Source: Melioribacter sp. (GTDB lineage: Bacteria > Bacteroidota > Ignavibacteria > Ignavibacteriales > Melioribacteraceae). From it: DNA of 48,394 nucleotides. The DNA is taken from assembly GCA_012026935.1 (NCBI GenBank), contig VEPI01000065.1:1-48394 (forward strand), written 5' to 3'. Both the position numbers and the translations under genes were made by a program. This document shows, piece after piece, positions 15,650 through 23,009 of the stretch (positions within the stretch are counted from its first letter, which is position 1; the number at the start of each line of letters is the position of its first letter). The notes under the pieces were generated by a model. The model saw only the letters and a list, made by a program, of their open reading frames with translations, did not search any database and had not been told where the DNA came from.

Positions 15650-16681
15650 TTGAAGAAAGAAAATATTCCGGAAATAATTAGAAGAATGCCTAAGGTAGAA
15701 TTGCATCTTCATTTGGAAGGTGCATTTACCTTTGAATTTTTATTCGGTTTGATAAAAAAATATGATGAACAAGAAGTAAAAAGTATTGATGAACTTAAGC
15801 AGAAATTTATTCTCAAGGACTTTCAGCATTTTATAGAGATGTGGTTTTGGAAAAATAAATTTTTTAGAACAGCCGAAGACTTTGAAGAATCAACTTACCA
15901 AACAATTAAAAACCTTTCTTTACAAAATGTAATCTACTCAGAAGCATTTTTCTCACCATGGGATTTTAAGCTTAGTGGATTAACAGTTGAAGCAATTACT
16001 GAAGCGACAATTTCCGGTATTAGAAGAGCTGAATCTGAATATCCGATCAAATGCGGGTTAATTGTTGACATTGTTCGTGATCACGGCTCAGATACAGCAA
16101 TGAATAGATTGAATCAAATTACACCTTACTTGAATAAAGGAATTATTGGATTAGGATTAGGCGGGAATGAGAGAGACTTTCCTGCTTCCGATTTTAAGGA
16201 AGTTTTTAGAGAAGCCCGAAAACGTGGATTCAGATTAACTGCACATGCGGGTGAAGCTGCCGGTCCGGAATCAGTTTGGTCGGCAATAATAGACTTACAA
16301 GCAGAACGGATCGGGCATGGTGTAAGAGCAGTTGAGGATCCTCATTTAGTAGATTACTTAATTAAAAAAGAAATTCCTTTAGAAATTTGTGTTACTAGTA
16401 ATATTAAAACTAAAGTTTTCCCGTCTATTCAAAATCACCCGTTCAATACTTTTTTTAAGAAAGATGTGAAAGTAACTATCAACTCAGATGACCCGCCGAT
16501 GTTTGGAAGTGATATTACTAACGAACTCGAGTTAATCTGTTCTGAGTATAATTATTCCGACAATGAACTTGAGAAATTAACTTCTACCGCTGTTGATGTG
16601 AGTTTTCTTTCAAATAACGAGAAAAAAAAATATTCCAATTTGATTAAATCGTTTTGGGAAGAAAGGAATATTAGTTTATAA
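15650..16681 (+). CDS. Adenosine deaminase family protein
   Basis: A 343-residue amidohydrolase deaminase. Zinc and catalytic motifs are complete: KVELHLHLEGAF (both His ligands), GLGLGGNE, TAHAGEAAGPESV (His and catalytic Glu), ERIGHG, CVTSNIKT and TINSDDPPMFG (Asp pair). The assigned start is TTG at 15650, two bases after the NupC stop; ATG at 15686 (MPKVELHLH) is an alternative that would still keep the metal motifs. The family includes adenosine, N6-methyl-AMP and 5'-deoxyadenosine/SAH-type deaminases, and the short N-terminus does not decide between them. Context with a SAHase-like enzyme favours an adenosine derivative. It is the last gene of the island; 324 bases without a protein gene follow. 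Confidence 0.88.
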   Translation: MKKENIPEIIRRMPKVELHLHLEGAFTFEFLFGLIKKYDEQEVKSIDELKQKFILKDFQHFIEMWFWKNKFFRTAEDFEESTYQTIKNLSLQNVIYSEAFFSPWDFKLSGLTVEAITEATISGIRRAESEYPIKCGLIVDIVRDHGSDTAMNRLNQITPYLNKGIIGLGLGGNERDFPASDFKEVFREARKRGFRLTAHAGEAAGPESVWSAIIDLQAERIGHGVRAVEDPHLVDYLIKKEIPLEICVTSNIKTKVFPSIQNHPFNTFFKKDVKVTINSDDPPMFGSDITNELELICSEYNYSDNELEKLTSTAVDVSFLSNNEKKKYSNLIKSFWEERNISL

Positions 16682-16870
16682 AGTTGACACTTATTTGATG
16701 TGAATAAAAAAATTAATAAAAGAAAAACTTTTGAATGTATAAAACCCCGGTGACATATAAGCAGTTTTTCCCAACAGATTTTGGAATAAAAAACGCATAA
16801 ATTAAAAATATTTTCTAAATTTATTATAAAACTGTCCAGTTACTGTTCATGCGCATATCATTAATAATTT

Positions 16871-16953
16871 GGTTGAGTATATAGTTTTCTATACTAAGAC
16901 GTGCTCTTTCACTGGATTGGAGAGTTCAGGTTTGATCCCTTAGAGAGCAACTA
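16871..16953 (+). pseudogene. Degenerate tRNA-Glu(UUC)-like sequence
   Basis: The sequence contains CTTTCAC, the anticodon loop of bacterial tRNA-Glu(UUC), preceded by CTAAGAC (compare CTAGGAC in the intact tRNA-Glu of this window) and followed by a T-arm-like AGG-TTTGATC-CCT. Flanking GGTTGAG and AGCAACT pair at five of seven positions, including a G-U first pair like that of the intact gene. The anticodon stem does not pair, the D region is too long and the total length is 83, so I call it a decayed tRNA or an attachment-site copy rather than a functional gene. The bases from 16682 to 16870 are AT-rich with nothing else recognised. Confidence 0.35.
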
Positions 16954-16959
16954 AAATTT

Positions 16960-16996
16960 AAGTCTTGTAATTGAATAAGTTGCAAGACTTTTTTAT
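16960..16996 (+). terminator. Strong hairpin with T-tract, directly before a start codon
   Basis: AAGTCTTGTAA (16960-16970) pairs with TTGCAAGACTT (16980-16990) with one G-U pair around a 9-base loop, followed by TTTTTATT. It has the form of an intrinsic terminator and would end transcription coming from the island or the tRNA-like sequence. It ends only about 10 bases before the ATG at 17006, so transcripts of that gene must start inside or after it, or read through it. Confidence 0.7.
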
Positions 16997-17005
16997 TGTT
17001 GATCC

Positions 17006-18100
17006 ATGATTAAATTATTTAAAATCATTTCTTCAAATTATCAACTAAAGAGCTTTATTATAATTCTTTTCTTAATTGCTCAGTCACAAAATTTCGCTCA
17101 GAACAAAATTCGTTGTGTGTATTGCCAACAAGAAGTAAATAATAAATATATTCTTGTAGATGGTAAGGCCTATCATCCCGAACACTTTTTATGTAAAGAA
17201 TGCAATAGACCAATCAATGGTAATTTTGTGAGAAAAGACGGAAGCTATTATCATCCCGACTGTTATATTATCGCTGAAAGATTAATTTGTGATTATTGTA
17301 AAAAGGCACTTAATGAAGAATATGTTGTAAATGAAAATAAAAAATATCATAAGTCGTGCTATGAAAATTATATTCTTCCTAAGTGTGCCGTATGTAGTAT
17401 GCCATTAAAAGGGGAGTATTATGAAGATATTTATCAAAATAAATATCATCCATACCATAGAAATGAATTGCACCAATGTGATTGTTGTAATAGAATTATT
17501 TGTCAATCCATTACAAATGGCGGTCAAGATTATTCGGATGGCAGACACATTTGTAATAAATGTTATGCAACAGCAGTGTTTGACCCAAAACAGTTGGCAA
17601 AACTTTTGACTAAAGTTTCAGAACGTCTATCAAGTATTGGTATAAAATTTAATTTGAAGAATATAAAAATAGTTGGTCTTGATAGAAATGTTCTCAGGAA
17701 TAAAGCAAAAGACTATAATGAAAACACCCAAGGTTATTGTGATTCAAAATCGTTAAATAAATACATTGATGATAAATTAGTTGCTCAAACGACATATCAC
17801 AACATTTATGTATTAAACGGGATGTCTTCTATTGTTACAGAATCGATTATTGCCCACGAACTAATGCATTCGTGGATTTATGAAAATACTAAGAATAATT
17901 TTTCTCAAAAGATAAATGAAGGCAGTTGTAATTATGCTTCGTACCTTTATCTGAAATCGCTAAATCAAAATTCTGCTTTGGAACAAATTAAGTTGCTTGA
18001 AACTGATCCTGATGCAATTTATGGAAAGGGATTTTTTGAGATTCGTCAAAGATTTGAGAATAAATCAGTATATGATTTTCTAACTTTTCTTAGATACTAA
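17006..18100 (+). CDS. Secreted LIM-domain/DA1-like zinc metallopeptidase
   Basis: A 364-residue protein with a signal peptide (hydrophobic about 16-31, ending NFAQ). It then has two LIM-type double zinc fingers and a further Cys/His cluster (about 37-195): CVYC...H...CKEC, CDYC...H...C and CAVC...H. The C-terminal part (about 200-364) carries HELMHSW (His284, Glu285, His288) and INEGSCNY (Glu305 as probable third ligand), the pattern of the DA1-like peptidase domain that follows LIM domains in plant DA1 proteins. Bacterial homologues exist but are poorly characterised. Here the zinc fingers would be extracytoplasmic. No SD is seen; the start follows a terminator-like hairpin. It stands alone, without obvious partners. 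Confidence 0.8.
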   Translation: MIKLFKIISSNYQLKSFIIILFLIAQSQNFAQNKIRCVYCQQEVNNKYILVDGKAYHPEHFLCKECNRPINGNFVRKDGSYYHPDCYIIAERLICDYCKKALNEEYVVNENKKYHKSCYENYILPKCAVCSMPLKGEYYEDIYQNKYHPYHRNELHQCDCCNRIICQSITNGGQDYSDGRHICNKCYATAVFDPKQLAKLLTKVSERLSSIGIKFNLKNIKIVGLDRNVLRNKAKDYNENTQGYCDSKSLNKYIDDKLVAQTTYHNIYVLNGMSSIVTESIIAHELMHSWIYENTKNNFSQKINEGSCNYASYLYLKSLNQNSALEQIKLLETDPDAIYGKGFFEIRQRFENKSVYDFLTFLRY

Positions 18101-18190
18101 TTTGAATTAATGCTTTTTATGAAGATAAGAAATAATTCTGCACTTTTAATTGTGAATTTCTCCAACGATATTTTATAGGAAGCTGACTTT

Positions 18191-18330
18191 CTATACCGTA
18201 GTTATACTGTAAAAAAACCATTATACTACCATCAATCTCATTAAAAGTTTTCGAAATGACCAATTTTAACATTTTTTTAGTTGGAGGATTCATCAAAACT
18301 CTAAAAGAATTACAGTAGTTCTACTGAGGT
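18191..18330 (+). repeat. Intergenic element copy 1, with two CNGTA-N4-TACTG dyads
   Basis: The 316-base gap after the LIM-DA1 gene holds dyads at 18196-18209 (CCGTAGTTATACTG) and 18313-18326 (CAGTAGTTCTACTG), 117 bases apart. A second copy of the arrangement lies at 21462-21604 (118 bases apart), and the intervening DNA is similar in part: both copies have TCTCAT at 39-40 bases after the first dyad start, followed by an AAGTTT-containing stretch. The element lies about 90 bases upstream of a response-regulator gene. It may be a regulator binding array, a structured leader or a repeat flanking the signalling block. Confidence 0.55.
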
Positions 18331-18416
18331 AGAAGACTGAAAGCTTTGTAAATTTATTATATATGAATCAAACCACAAAAATAATTTATATATAAATTCT
18401 GAATGAAAATTATTTT

Positions 18417-18842
18417 ATGATAAACAAACTTAATTCCTTACCAAAATTATTAATAGTTGAAGATGATTTAGAAAATCAAAAATTTTTATATTATTTCTTA
18501 AAAAAACATTTTCGAATTGAAATTTGTGACTCAGCAGAAATGTGTTATGATTTACTATTTAAGGAACGATCAGAAATAATATTAATGGATATTTCCATTA
18601 GAGGTTACAAAAATGGATTAGATTTAACGAAAGAACTTAAAAATCATCCATTGTTCTCAAAGATCCCGATTGTCTGTTACACTGCTCATGCATATAACGA
18701 AGATAGAATAAATTCTATAGACGCCGGTTGTGATGCATATATCAGCAAACCGACAAATTATAATATTCTGCTTAATACACTTTTAAAGCTGATTCAAGAA
18801 TCGAATGAAAATAAACATTTATCAATATTTGACCATAATTAG
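18417..18842 (+). CDS. Single-domain response regulator (receiver only)
   Basis: A 141-residue CheY/Spo0F-like receiver. Conserved positions: acidic pair in LLIVEDD (about residues 13-19), phospho-acceptor Asp58 in ILMDISIRG, Thr in CYTAHA and Lys in ISKPT. There is no output domain; about 15 residues follow the last helix. It precedes a histidine kinase gene by 177 bases with no recognisable gene between (18843-19019), so it may belong to the same pathway as a phosphate relay or diversion partner. Two dyads lie upstream. I see no SD, as for several genes in this block. Confidence 0.9.
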   Translation: MINKLNSLPKLLIVEDDLENQKFLYYFLKKHFRIEICDSAEMCYDLLFKERSEIILMDISIRGYKNGLDLTKELKNHPLFSKIPIVCYTAHAYNEDRINSIDAGCDAYISKPTNYNILLNTLLKLIQESNENKHLSIFDHN

Positions 18843-19019
18843 CTAACTCTGCTGTCAAAACAAGTATTAAACATTCTCATTTTTTTTCATTATAGATAAT
18901 TTAGAAATGGATTTATTTACTTATAACTATTAGTTTATCAGAAGAATGTCATTGAAAAGTCTGAAGAAGGAATAGGGTATTGTTTTGTCGAAATCCTTAT
19001 ATATTGAATTGAAATCACT

Positions 19020-20171
19020 ATGAATAATCTGGATAATTATATTAATCGATTCTTGACTTTTGAGAATCCGTTTTTTTTTGCGTTGATTTTAAGTGTAAGC
19101 ATTATTGGTGTAATTATTTTAATCTTTTATAAAGTAGTTCTTCCGCTTCAAAAAAAATTCATTATTGAGAACCAAAGATTTTTATTAGAAAAAGCAGAAT
19201 TAATGGCTCTCTTTGCTGAAATGGATCCGGAACCGTTGATTAGAACAGATACATCGGGGAATATTATCCAAACGAATGAAGCATCAAGAAAAATATTTTC
19301 CAATATCGAAGAAAAGGAGACAAAGATTAATGAAATTTTAACGTCTCTTGAAAATGAATCCGTTAACCGTACATTTATAGAAAATATCAACGGGAAAATA
19401 TTCTCTGTTATTGCAAAAGTATATCCTCAACTAGGGTTCACAAATTTTTACCTTCATGATATAACACAATTAAAAAAATATGAATCTGATCTTGAGAATT
19501 ACAAGAATAAATTAAAAAATTTTGCAGATAAACTTGATAAAGACTACGACGAATTGAAAAAGTTTGTTGCCGCCGAATTACATGATGATATTGGGCAAAA
19601 GTTAATAATGATTAAGCTAAAATTATCCAATCTTGAAGATTACGAAAGAGATCTAATCCAAAAAGATTTGGAAACTGTTTATCAAAGAGTAAGAGAATTA
19701 TCAAGAACATTAAAATTATCTGAAGTTACTAACTTAGGTCTTAAAATTAGTATTCAGAGCTTAGTGAATTATATATCTGAAAGTTCCAGGATCAACGGAT
19801 CATTTGAATTTCTAGGCAAAGAGGAAAAACTCAATTCCGAGTTGGAAATATGTATATATCGAGTTATTCAGGAATCATTGAATAATATTATTAAACATTC
19901 CCATGCAAATGAATTTTCTGTGCAGTTAGAGTTAAATGAAAAATTTGTTAATATTATTGTATCAGATAATGGTGTTGGCATTCCCGAAGATTACTTTGAT
20001 GCTCAAGAGTTCAAAAGTACAGGGACAGGTCTCTTTAGTATTAAAGAAAGAATTGAAAAATTACACGGAAAATTAAAAATAAATTCAAATCAAAATGAGG
20101 GGACGGTACTAGTTATTAAACTTCCTAAAGAAGGTGCTGTTCATGCGAAAAATAAGATTGCTGTTAGCTGA
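19020..20171 (+). CDS. Membrane-anchored PAS histidine kinase (HisKA_3/NarX type)
   Basis: A 383-residue sensor kinase. Order: one transmembrane segment (about residues 18-42), a PAS-like domain (about 60-155; PEPLIRTDTSGNIIQTNEAS), a coiled coil (about 158-185), HisKA_3 with His188 in AELHDDIGQK, and a HATPase_c domain with VIQESLNNIIKHSHA (N box), SDNGVGIPEDY (G1) and GTGLFSIKERIEKLHG (G2). This type pairs with NarL/FixJ-family regulators, and the gene for one overlaps its 3' end by 29 bases. The very short N-terminus leaves no extracytoplasmic sensor, so the PAS domain or the membrane is the probable signal site. Confidence 0.92.
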   Translation: MNNLDNYINRFLTFENPFFFALILSVSIIGVIILIFYKVVLPLQKKFIIENQRFLLEKAELMALFAEMDPEPLIRTDTSGNIIQTNEASRKIFSNIEEKETKINEILTSLENESVNRTFIENINGKIFSVIAKVYPQLGFTNFYLHDITQLKKYESDLENYKNKLKNFADKLDKDYDELKKFVAAELHDDIGQKLIMIKLKLSNLEDYERDLIQKDLETVYQRVRELSRTLKLSEVTNLGLKISIQSLVNYISESSRINGSFEFLGKEEKLNSELEICIYRVIQESLNNIIKHSHANEFSVQLELNEKFVNIIVSDNGVGIPEDYFDAQEFKSTGTGLFSIKERIEKLHGKLKINSNQNEGTVLVIKLPKEGAVHAKNKIAVS

Positions 20172-20826
20172 CGATCATAATATTCTAAGACAGGGATTGG
20201 TAAATATATTAGAAAAATATGATGACTTCTGTGTTGTTGCAGAAGCCGAAGACGGATATAGTATGATAAATAAATATTTTAATTTTAGTCCTGATGTAGT
20301 TTTATGTGATATTGAAATGCCAGGAATGAACGGACTTGAAGCCGCACAAGAAATATTGGAAAGAGATACAAATGCAAAGATCATTTTTTTATCCATGCAC
20401 AATACTGATGAATATATTTATAAGATTCTTCAAATTAATGCTTCCGGTTTAATTCCCAAAGAAATAATTAAAAATGAATTAGTAGCTTCTATTCGGGCTG
20501 TAGCCAAAGGTGAAAAATATTTTATGGGGAAGTCAGAACAAGAAGTTGAAAAGATTAAAGCAAGATTCAGCAATTTGAAAGGCGTATATGAAAGTAAAAA
20601 ATCGTTAAACTTAAATTCGTTGGAGGAAAAAATTTTACTGCTTGTAGCAGAAGGCAAAACAAGTCAAGAGATTGCGGATATTTTACATAAAGCTAAGCGA
20701 ACAATTGATTCTTCAAGAGCAATTATTATGGATAAATTAGACCTCGCAACTTTACCACAACTTATTAAGTATGCTGTACAATATTCATTTTCTCGAAAAA
20801 CTAGCGACGGTATTGAGAAGAAGTAA
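20143..20826 (+). CDS. NarL/FixJ family response regulator
   Basis: A 227-residue receiver plus LuxR-type helix-turn-helix. The ATG at 20143 is preferred over a GTG three codons upstream because AAGG at 20131-20134 can act as its SD. Receiver: LLLADDHN, phospho-acceptor Asp56 in VVLCDIEMPG, FLSMHN and IPKEI. The output domain (about 160-225) has LNSLEEKILLLVAEGKTSQ followed by EIADILHKAKRTIDSSRAII, the LuxR HTH. It overlaps the kinase gene by 29 bases, so the two form a cognate pair. The CNGTA-N4-TACTG dyads on both sides of this block are plausible binding sites, as NarL-type dimers bind short inverted repeats; this link is inferred. Confidence 0.92.
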   Translation: MRKIRLLLADDHNILRQGLVNILEKYDDFCVVAEAEDGYSMINKYFNFSPDVVLCDIEMPGMNGLEAAQEILERDTNAKIIFLSMHNTDEYIYKILQINASGLIPKEIIKNELVASIRAVAKGEKYFMGKSEQEVEKIKARFSNLKGVYESKKSLNLNSLEEKILLLVAEGKTSQEIADILHKAKRTIDSSRAIIMDKLDLATLPQLIKYAVQYSFSRKTSDGIEKK

Positions 20827-20844
20827 ACAAATATTTGCTAAATT

Positions 20845-21414
20845 ATGAAAGTTTCTCAAATAATAAATTATCTTTCAATTTTGATTTGGTTAATGCCGCC
20901 GATTAAGCAGTACAAGACACAGTATTTTGCTTTTTTTGTTATTCTTGCTCTTTCCGACCCGATTCTTTTTTCGATTTATTCTGTCTTTGGGATTCAAGCC
21001 GCAAGATTTTATCCGATTTTAATTTCTTTGGTTATTATTTCCTTAAGTAATATTAAAGAACGATTTTTATGGATTGCAACTTCTATACTAATTCTAATAC
21101 TTACTTATGTTTATTACCATAATCAGACAAAACTTTATATTTTTTGCATTATTTTGATTTCAATTGTTTTGTATCAGATTGTTAGTAAACTATTGCATAT
21201 TGTAATTCAAGAAAAGTTATTGAATTTATTTCTAAGCCTATTATTATTTTATATGTTAATAAATGAATTTAAATTCATAGCAATTACCCTTAATTTATAC
21301 CAAGGAAGCATAAGCTTTTCCATAGCTTCATTTACACAATTATTTTTCGGAATTTCTTTTTCTTTCATTACGATTAACACAAAAAATTTTCCGATCCCTC
21401 CAAAATTATTATAA
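20845..21414 (+). CDS. Unknown polytopic membrane protein
   Basis: A 189-residue, very hydrophobic protein with about six predicted transmembrane segments (near 7-17, 24-45, 55-67, 73-88, 97-120 and 125-175), rich in Ile, Leu and Phe, with the short charged linker SLSNIKERF. I recognise no family motif. The gene begins 18 bases after the response regulator and is probably its operon partner or target; no SD is visible. It may be a signal-input or transport protein for the kinase, which itself lacks an outer sensor domain. That role is inferred from position only. Confidence 0.6.
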   Translation: MKVSQIINYLSILIWLMPPIKQYKTQYFAFFVILALSDPILFSIYSVFGIQAARFYPILISLVIISLSNIKERFLWIATSILILILTYVYYHNQTKLYIFCIILISIVLYQIVSKLLHIVIQEKLLNLFLSLLLFYMLINEFKFIAITLNLYQGSISFSIASFTQLFFGISFSFITINTKNFPIPPKLL

Positions 21415-21461
21415 AATGTATTTCCATCTTTTCAGCCCTTGTTAAAGAAATTATTAGTCAC

Positions 21462-21604
21462 TCCGACCGTAATTGTACTGTATTTTTTAGGTAGATTTTA
21501 AAAAATCTCATACAAGTTTATCAGAATCCTGTAAAATTTTGCAAAAAGTAGAAACACCTAATATCTGATTTGAGGAAAAATTTACTGTAGTTATACTGAT
21601 GTAA
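21462..21604 (+). repeat. Intergenic element copy 2, with two CNGTA-N4-TACTG dyads
   Basis: In the 405-base gap after the membrane-protein gene, dyads occur at 21467-21480 (CCGTAATTGTACTG) and 21585-21598 (CTGTAGTTATACTG), 118 bases apart, in the same orientation as copy 1. Between them TCTCAT and an AAGTTT-containing stretch occur at the matching offset. This copy is about 220 bases before the aldo/keto reductase gene. With copy 1 it brackets the receiver, kinase, regulator and membrane-protein genes. Confidence 0.55.
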
Positions 21605-21691
21605 TTTCATCAATTCCTAATTACATTGAATACAAATAATAGATATCTGCTAAGCTTAAATCTAAAATCATATCTTATATAATATATCTTA

Positions 21692-21728
21692 CCCCAGCGG
21701 GGGGGCGGGGTGGATATTTTACACCACC
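21692..21728. other. GC-rich double-hairpin block with a G-run
   Basis: In otherwise AT-rich DNA, CCCC-AGC-GGGG is followed by a run of seven G (21699-21705), then C and GGGG. GGTGG (21709-21713) pairs with CCACC (21724-21728) around a 10-base loop. The block could be a terminator-like structure, a G-quadruplex-prone leader or an assembly homopolymer. It lies 92 bases before the aldo/keto reductase start. The rest of 21605-21819 is AT-rich with no gene. Confidence 0.4.
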
Positions 21729-21819
21729 AAATTCATTTCGTTTAATTAAAAGTCTCAATAAATAGTATTTTCAAAAAATCCTATATTTAATATTAAAATT
21801 AATAAGCTAGAATAAATCT

Positions 21820-22773
21820 ATGCAGAGAAGACAATTGGGTAAAAACGGACCTGAACTTACAAATATTGGTTTTGGTGCATGGGCAATTGGCGGCCCTTGG
21901 CAATTCGGTTGGGGAAAAGTTGATGATGACGTTTCGGTCAAGGCTATTTATGCAGCTATAGATAATGGAATAAATTGGATTGATACTGCAGCTGTTTATG
22001 GGTTCGGTCATTCTGAAGAAGTAGTTGGTATTGCCGTAAAAGGAATGCGTGAAAAAGTTTTTATAGCTACTAAATGCGGTTTGGTAAATGATGGTTCTGG
22101 TAATGCAATTAATAATCTCGATCCAAAAAGTATAAGAAATGAAATTGAAGACAGCTTAAAACGTCTTCAAACGGATTATATAGATCTATATCAAATTCAT
22201 AAACCGGATCCCAAAATACCCGTAGAAGATTCTTGGGGAACTTTGGTCGAATTAAAAAAAGAGGGTAAAACAAAATTTATTGGTGTCAGCACTTATGATG
22301 TTACTCAACTTGAAAAGTGTATGAAGATAGAACAAGTGCAATCCTTACAACCTCCTTATAGTATGCTTAAGCGCGATTATGAAGAATCAGTTCTTCCATA
22401 TTGCTTAAAGAATAATATTGGAGTTGTGGCCTACAGTCCCATGCAAGCAGGTCTTCTTACCGGAAAATTTGATGTTAATAAATTAGCTGAAGACGACTGG
22501 AGGAGAAAAAATTTCTTTTTCAAAGAACCGGTTTTAACTAAAGCATTATCCTTGGTTGAAAAATTAAGACCAATGGCAAACAAATCAGGTAAAACTGTAG
22601 GACAGCTTGCAATCGCTTGGGTATTAAAAAATCCTGCATTAACCTCAGCAATTGTTGGTGCCAGGACTTCAGAACAGTGTAAAGAGAATATTCAAGCCTC
22701 GGGTTATATTTTAAGTGAAGAGGAGATTGAAGAAATAAATAAATACCTCAATGAGTTTAATTTGAAAGACTAA
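21820..22773 (+). CDS. Aldo/keto reductase
   Basis: A 317-residue NAD(P)H-dependent oxidoreductase with a TIM barrel. The catalytic tetrad is visible: Asp in NWIDTAAVYG, Tyr in the same stretch, Lys in ATKCG and His in YQIHKPD. The C-terminal half contains the cofactor site (VAYSPMQAGLLTGKF, then AIVGARTSEQCKENI). N-terminal RRQLGKNGPELTNIGFGAWA is typical of the YdjG/L-glyceraldehyde-3-phosphate reductase branch. It stands alone, with no clear SD. The physiological substrate is unknown; aldehydes or sugars are usual in the family. Confidence 0.9.
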   Translation: MQRRQLGKNGPELTNIGFGAWAIGGPWQFGWGKVDDDVSVKAIYAAIDNGINWIDTAAVYGFGHSEEVVGIAVKGMREKVFIATKCGLVNDGSGNAINNLDPKSIRNEIEDSLKRLQTDYIDLYQIHKPDPKIPVEDSWGTLVELKKEGKTKFIGVSTYDVTQLEKCMKIEQVQSLQPPYSMLKRDYEESVLPYCLKNNIGVVAYSPMQAGLLTGKFDVNKLAEDDWRRKNFFFKEPVLTKALSLVEKLRPMANKSGKTVGQLAIAWVLKNPALTSAIVGARTSEQCKENIQASGYILSEEEIEEINKYLNEFNLKD

Positions 22774-22882
22774 TAGAAATTAAAAAGATACCATAGTTAA
22801 TATTGAACAGAATTATTAAGTGATGAACAAATATTTGTTAATTAACTTCATTAAGTTATTTTTGTATGCAATTTAATTAAAT

Positions 22883-22956
22883 GGCGCGTTCGTCTAGTGG
22901 TCTAGGACGCCGCCCTCTCAAGGCGGAGATCACGGGTTCGACCCCCGTACGCGCTA
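22883..22956 (+). tRNA. tRNA-Glu (anticodon CUC)
   Basis: Complete cloverleaf of 74 bases: acceptor GGCGCGT/ACGCGCT (first pair G-U), TC linker, D arm GTCT...AGGAC, anticodon stem CCGCC/GGCGG with loop CTCTCAA (anticodon CTC), T arm ACGGG-TTCGACC-CCCGT and discriminator A. CCA is not encoded. It reads GAG codons. The gene is followed immediately by a T-rich hairpin. Confidence 0.96.
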
Positions 22957-22957
22957 C

Positions 22958-22986
22958 AAAGGGAAATTATTATTTCCCTTTTTTGT
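22958..22986 (+). terminator. Rho-independent terminator of tRNA-Glu
   Basis: AAAGGGAAAT (22958-22967) pairs perfectly with ATTTCCCTTT (22972-22981) around the loop TATT and runs into further T residues. It begins one base after the tRNA discriminator region and 24 bases before the ferredoxin gene start, so it separates the two transcripts. Confidence 0.85.
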
Positions 22987-23009
22987 GTAAAATATTTTTA
23001 TAAAATCAT

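Noticed and set aside
16832-16845. A further copy of the CNGTA-N4-TACTG dyad (CTGTCCAGTTACTG)
   Set aside because: The left half is not symmetric and there is no partner dyad at about 117 bases, so it looks like chance.
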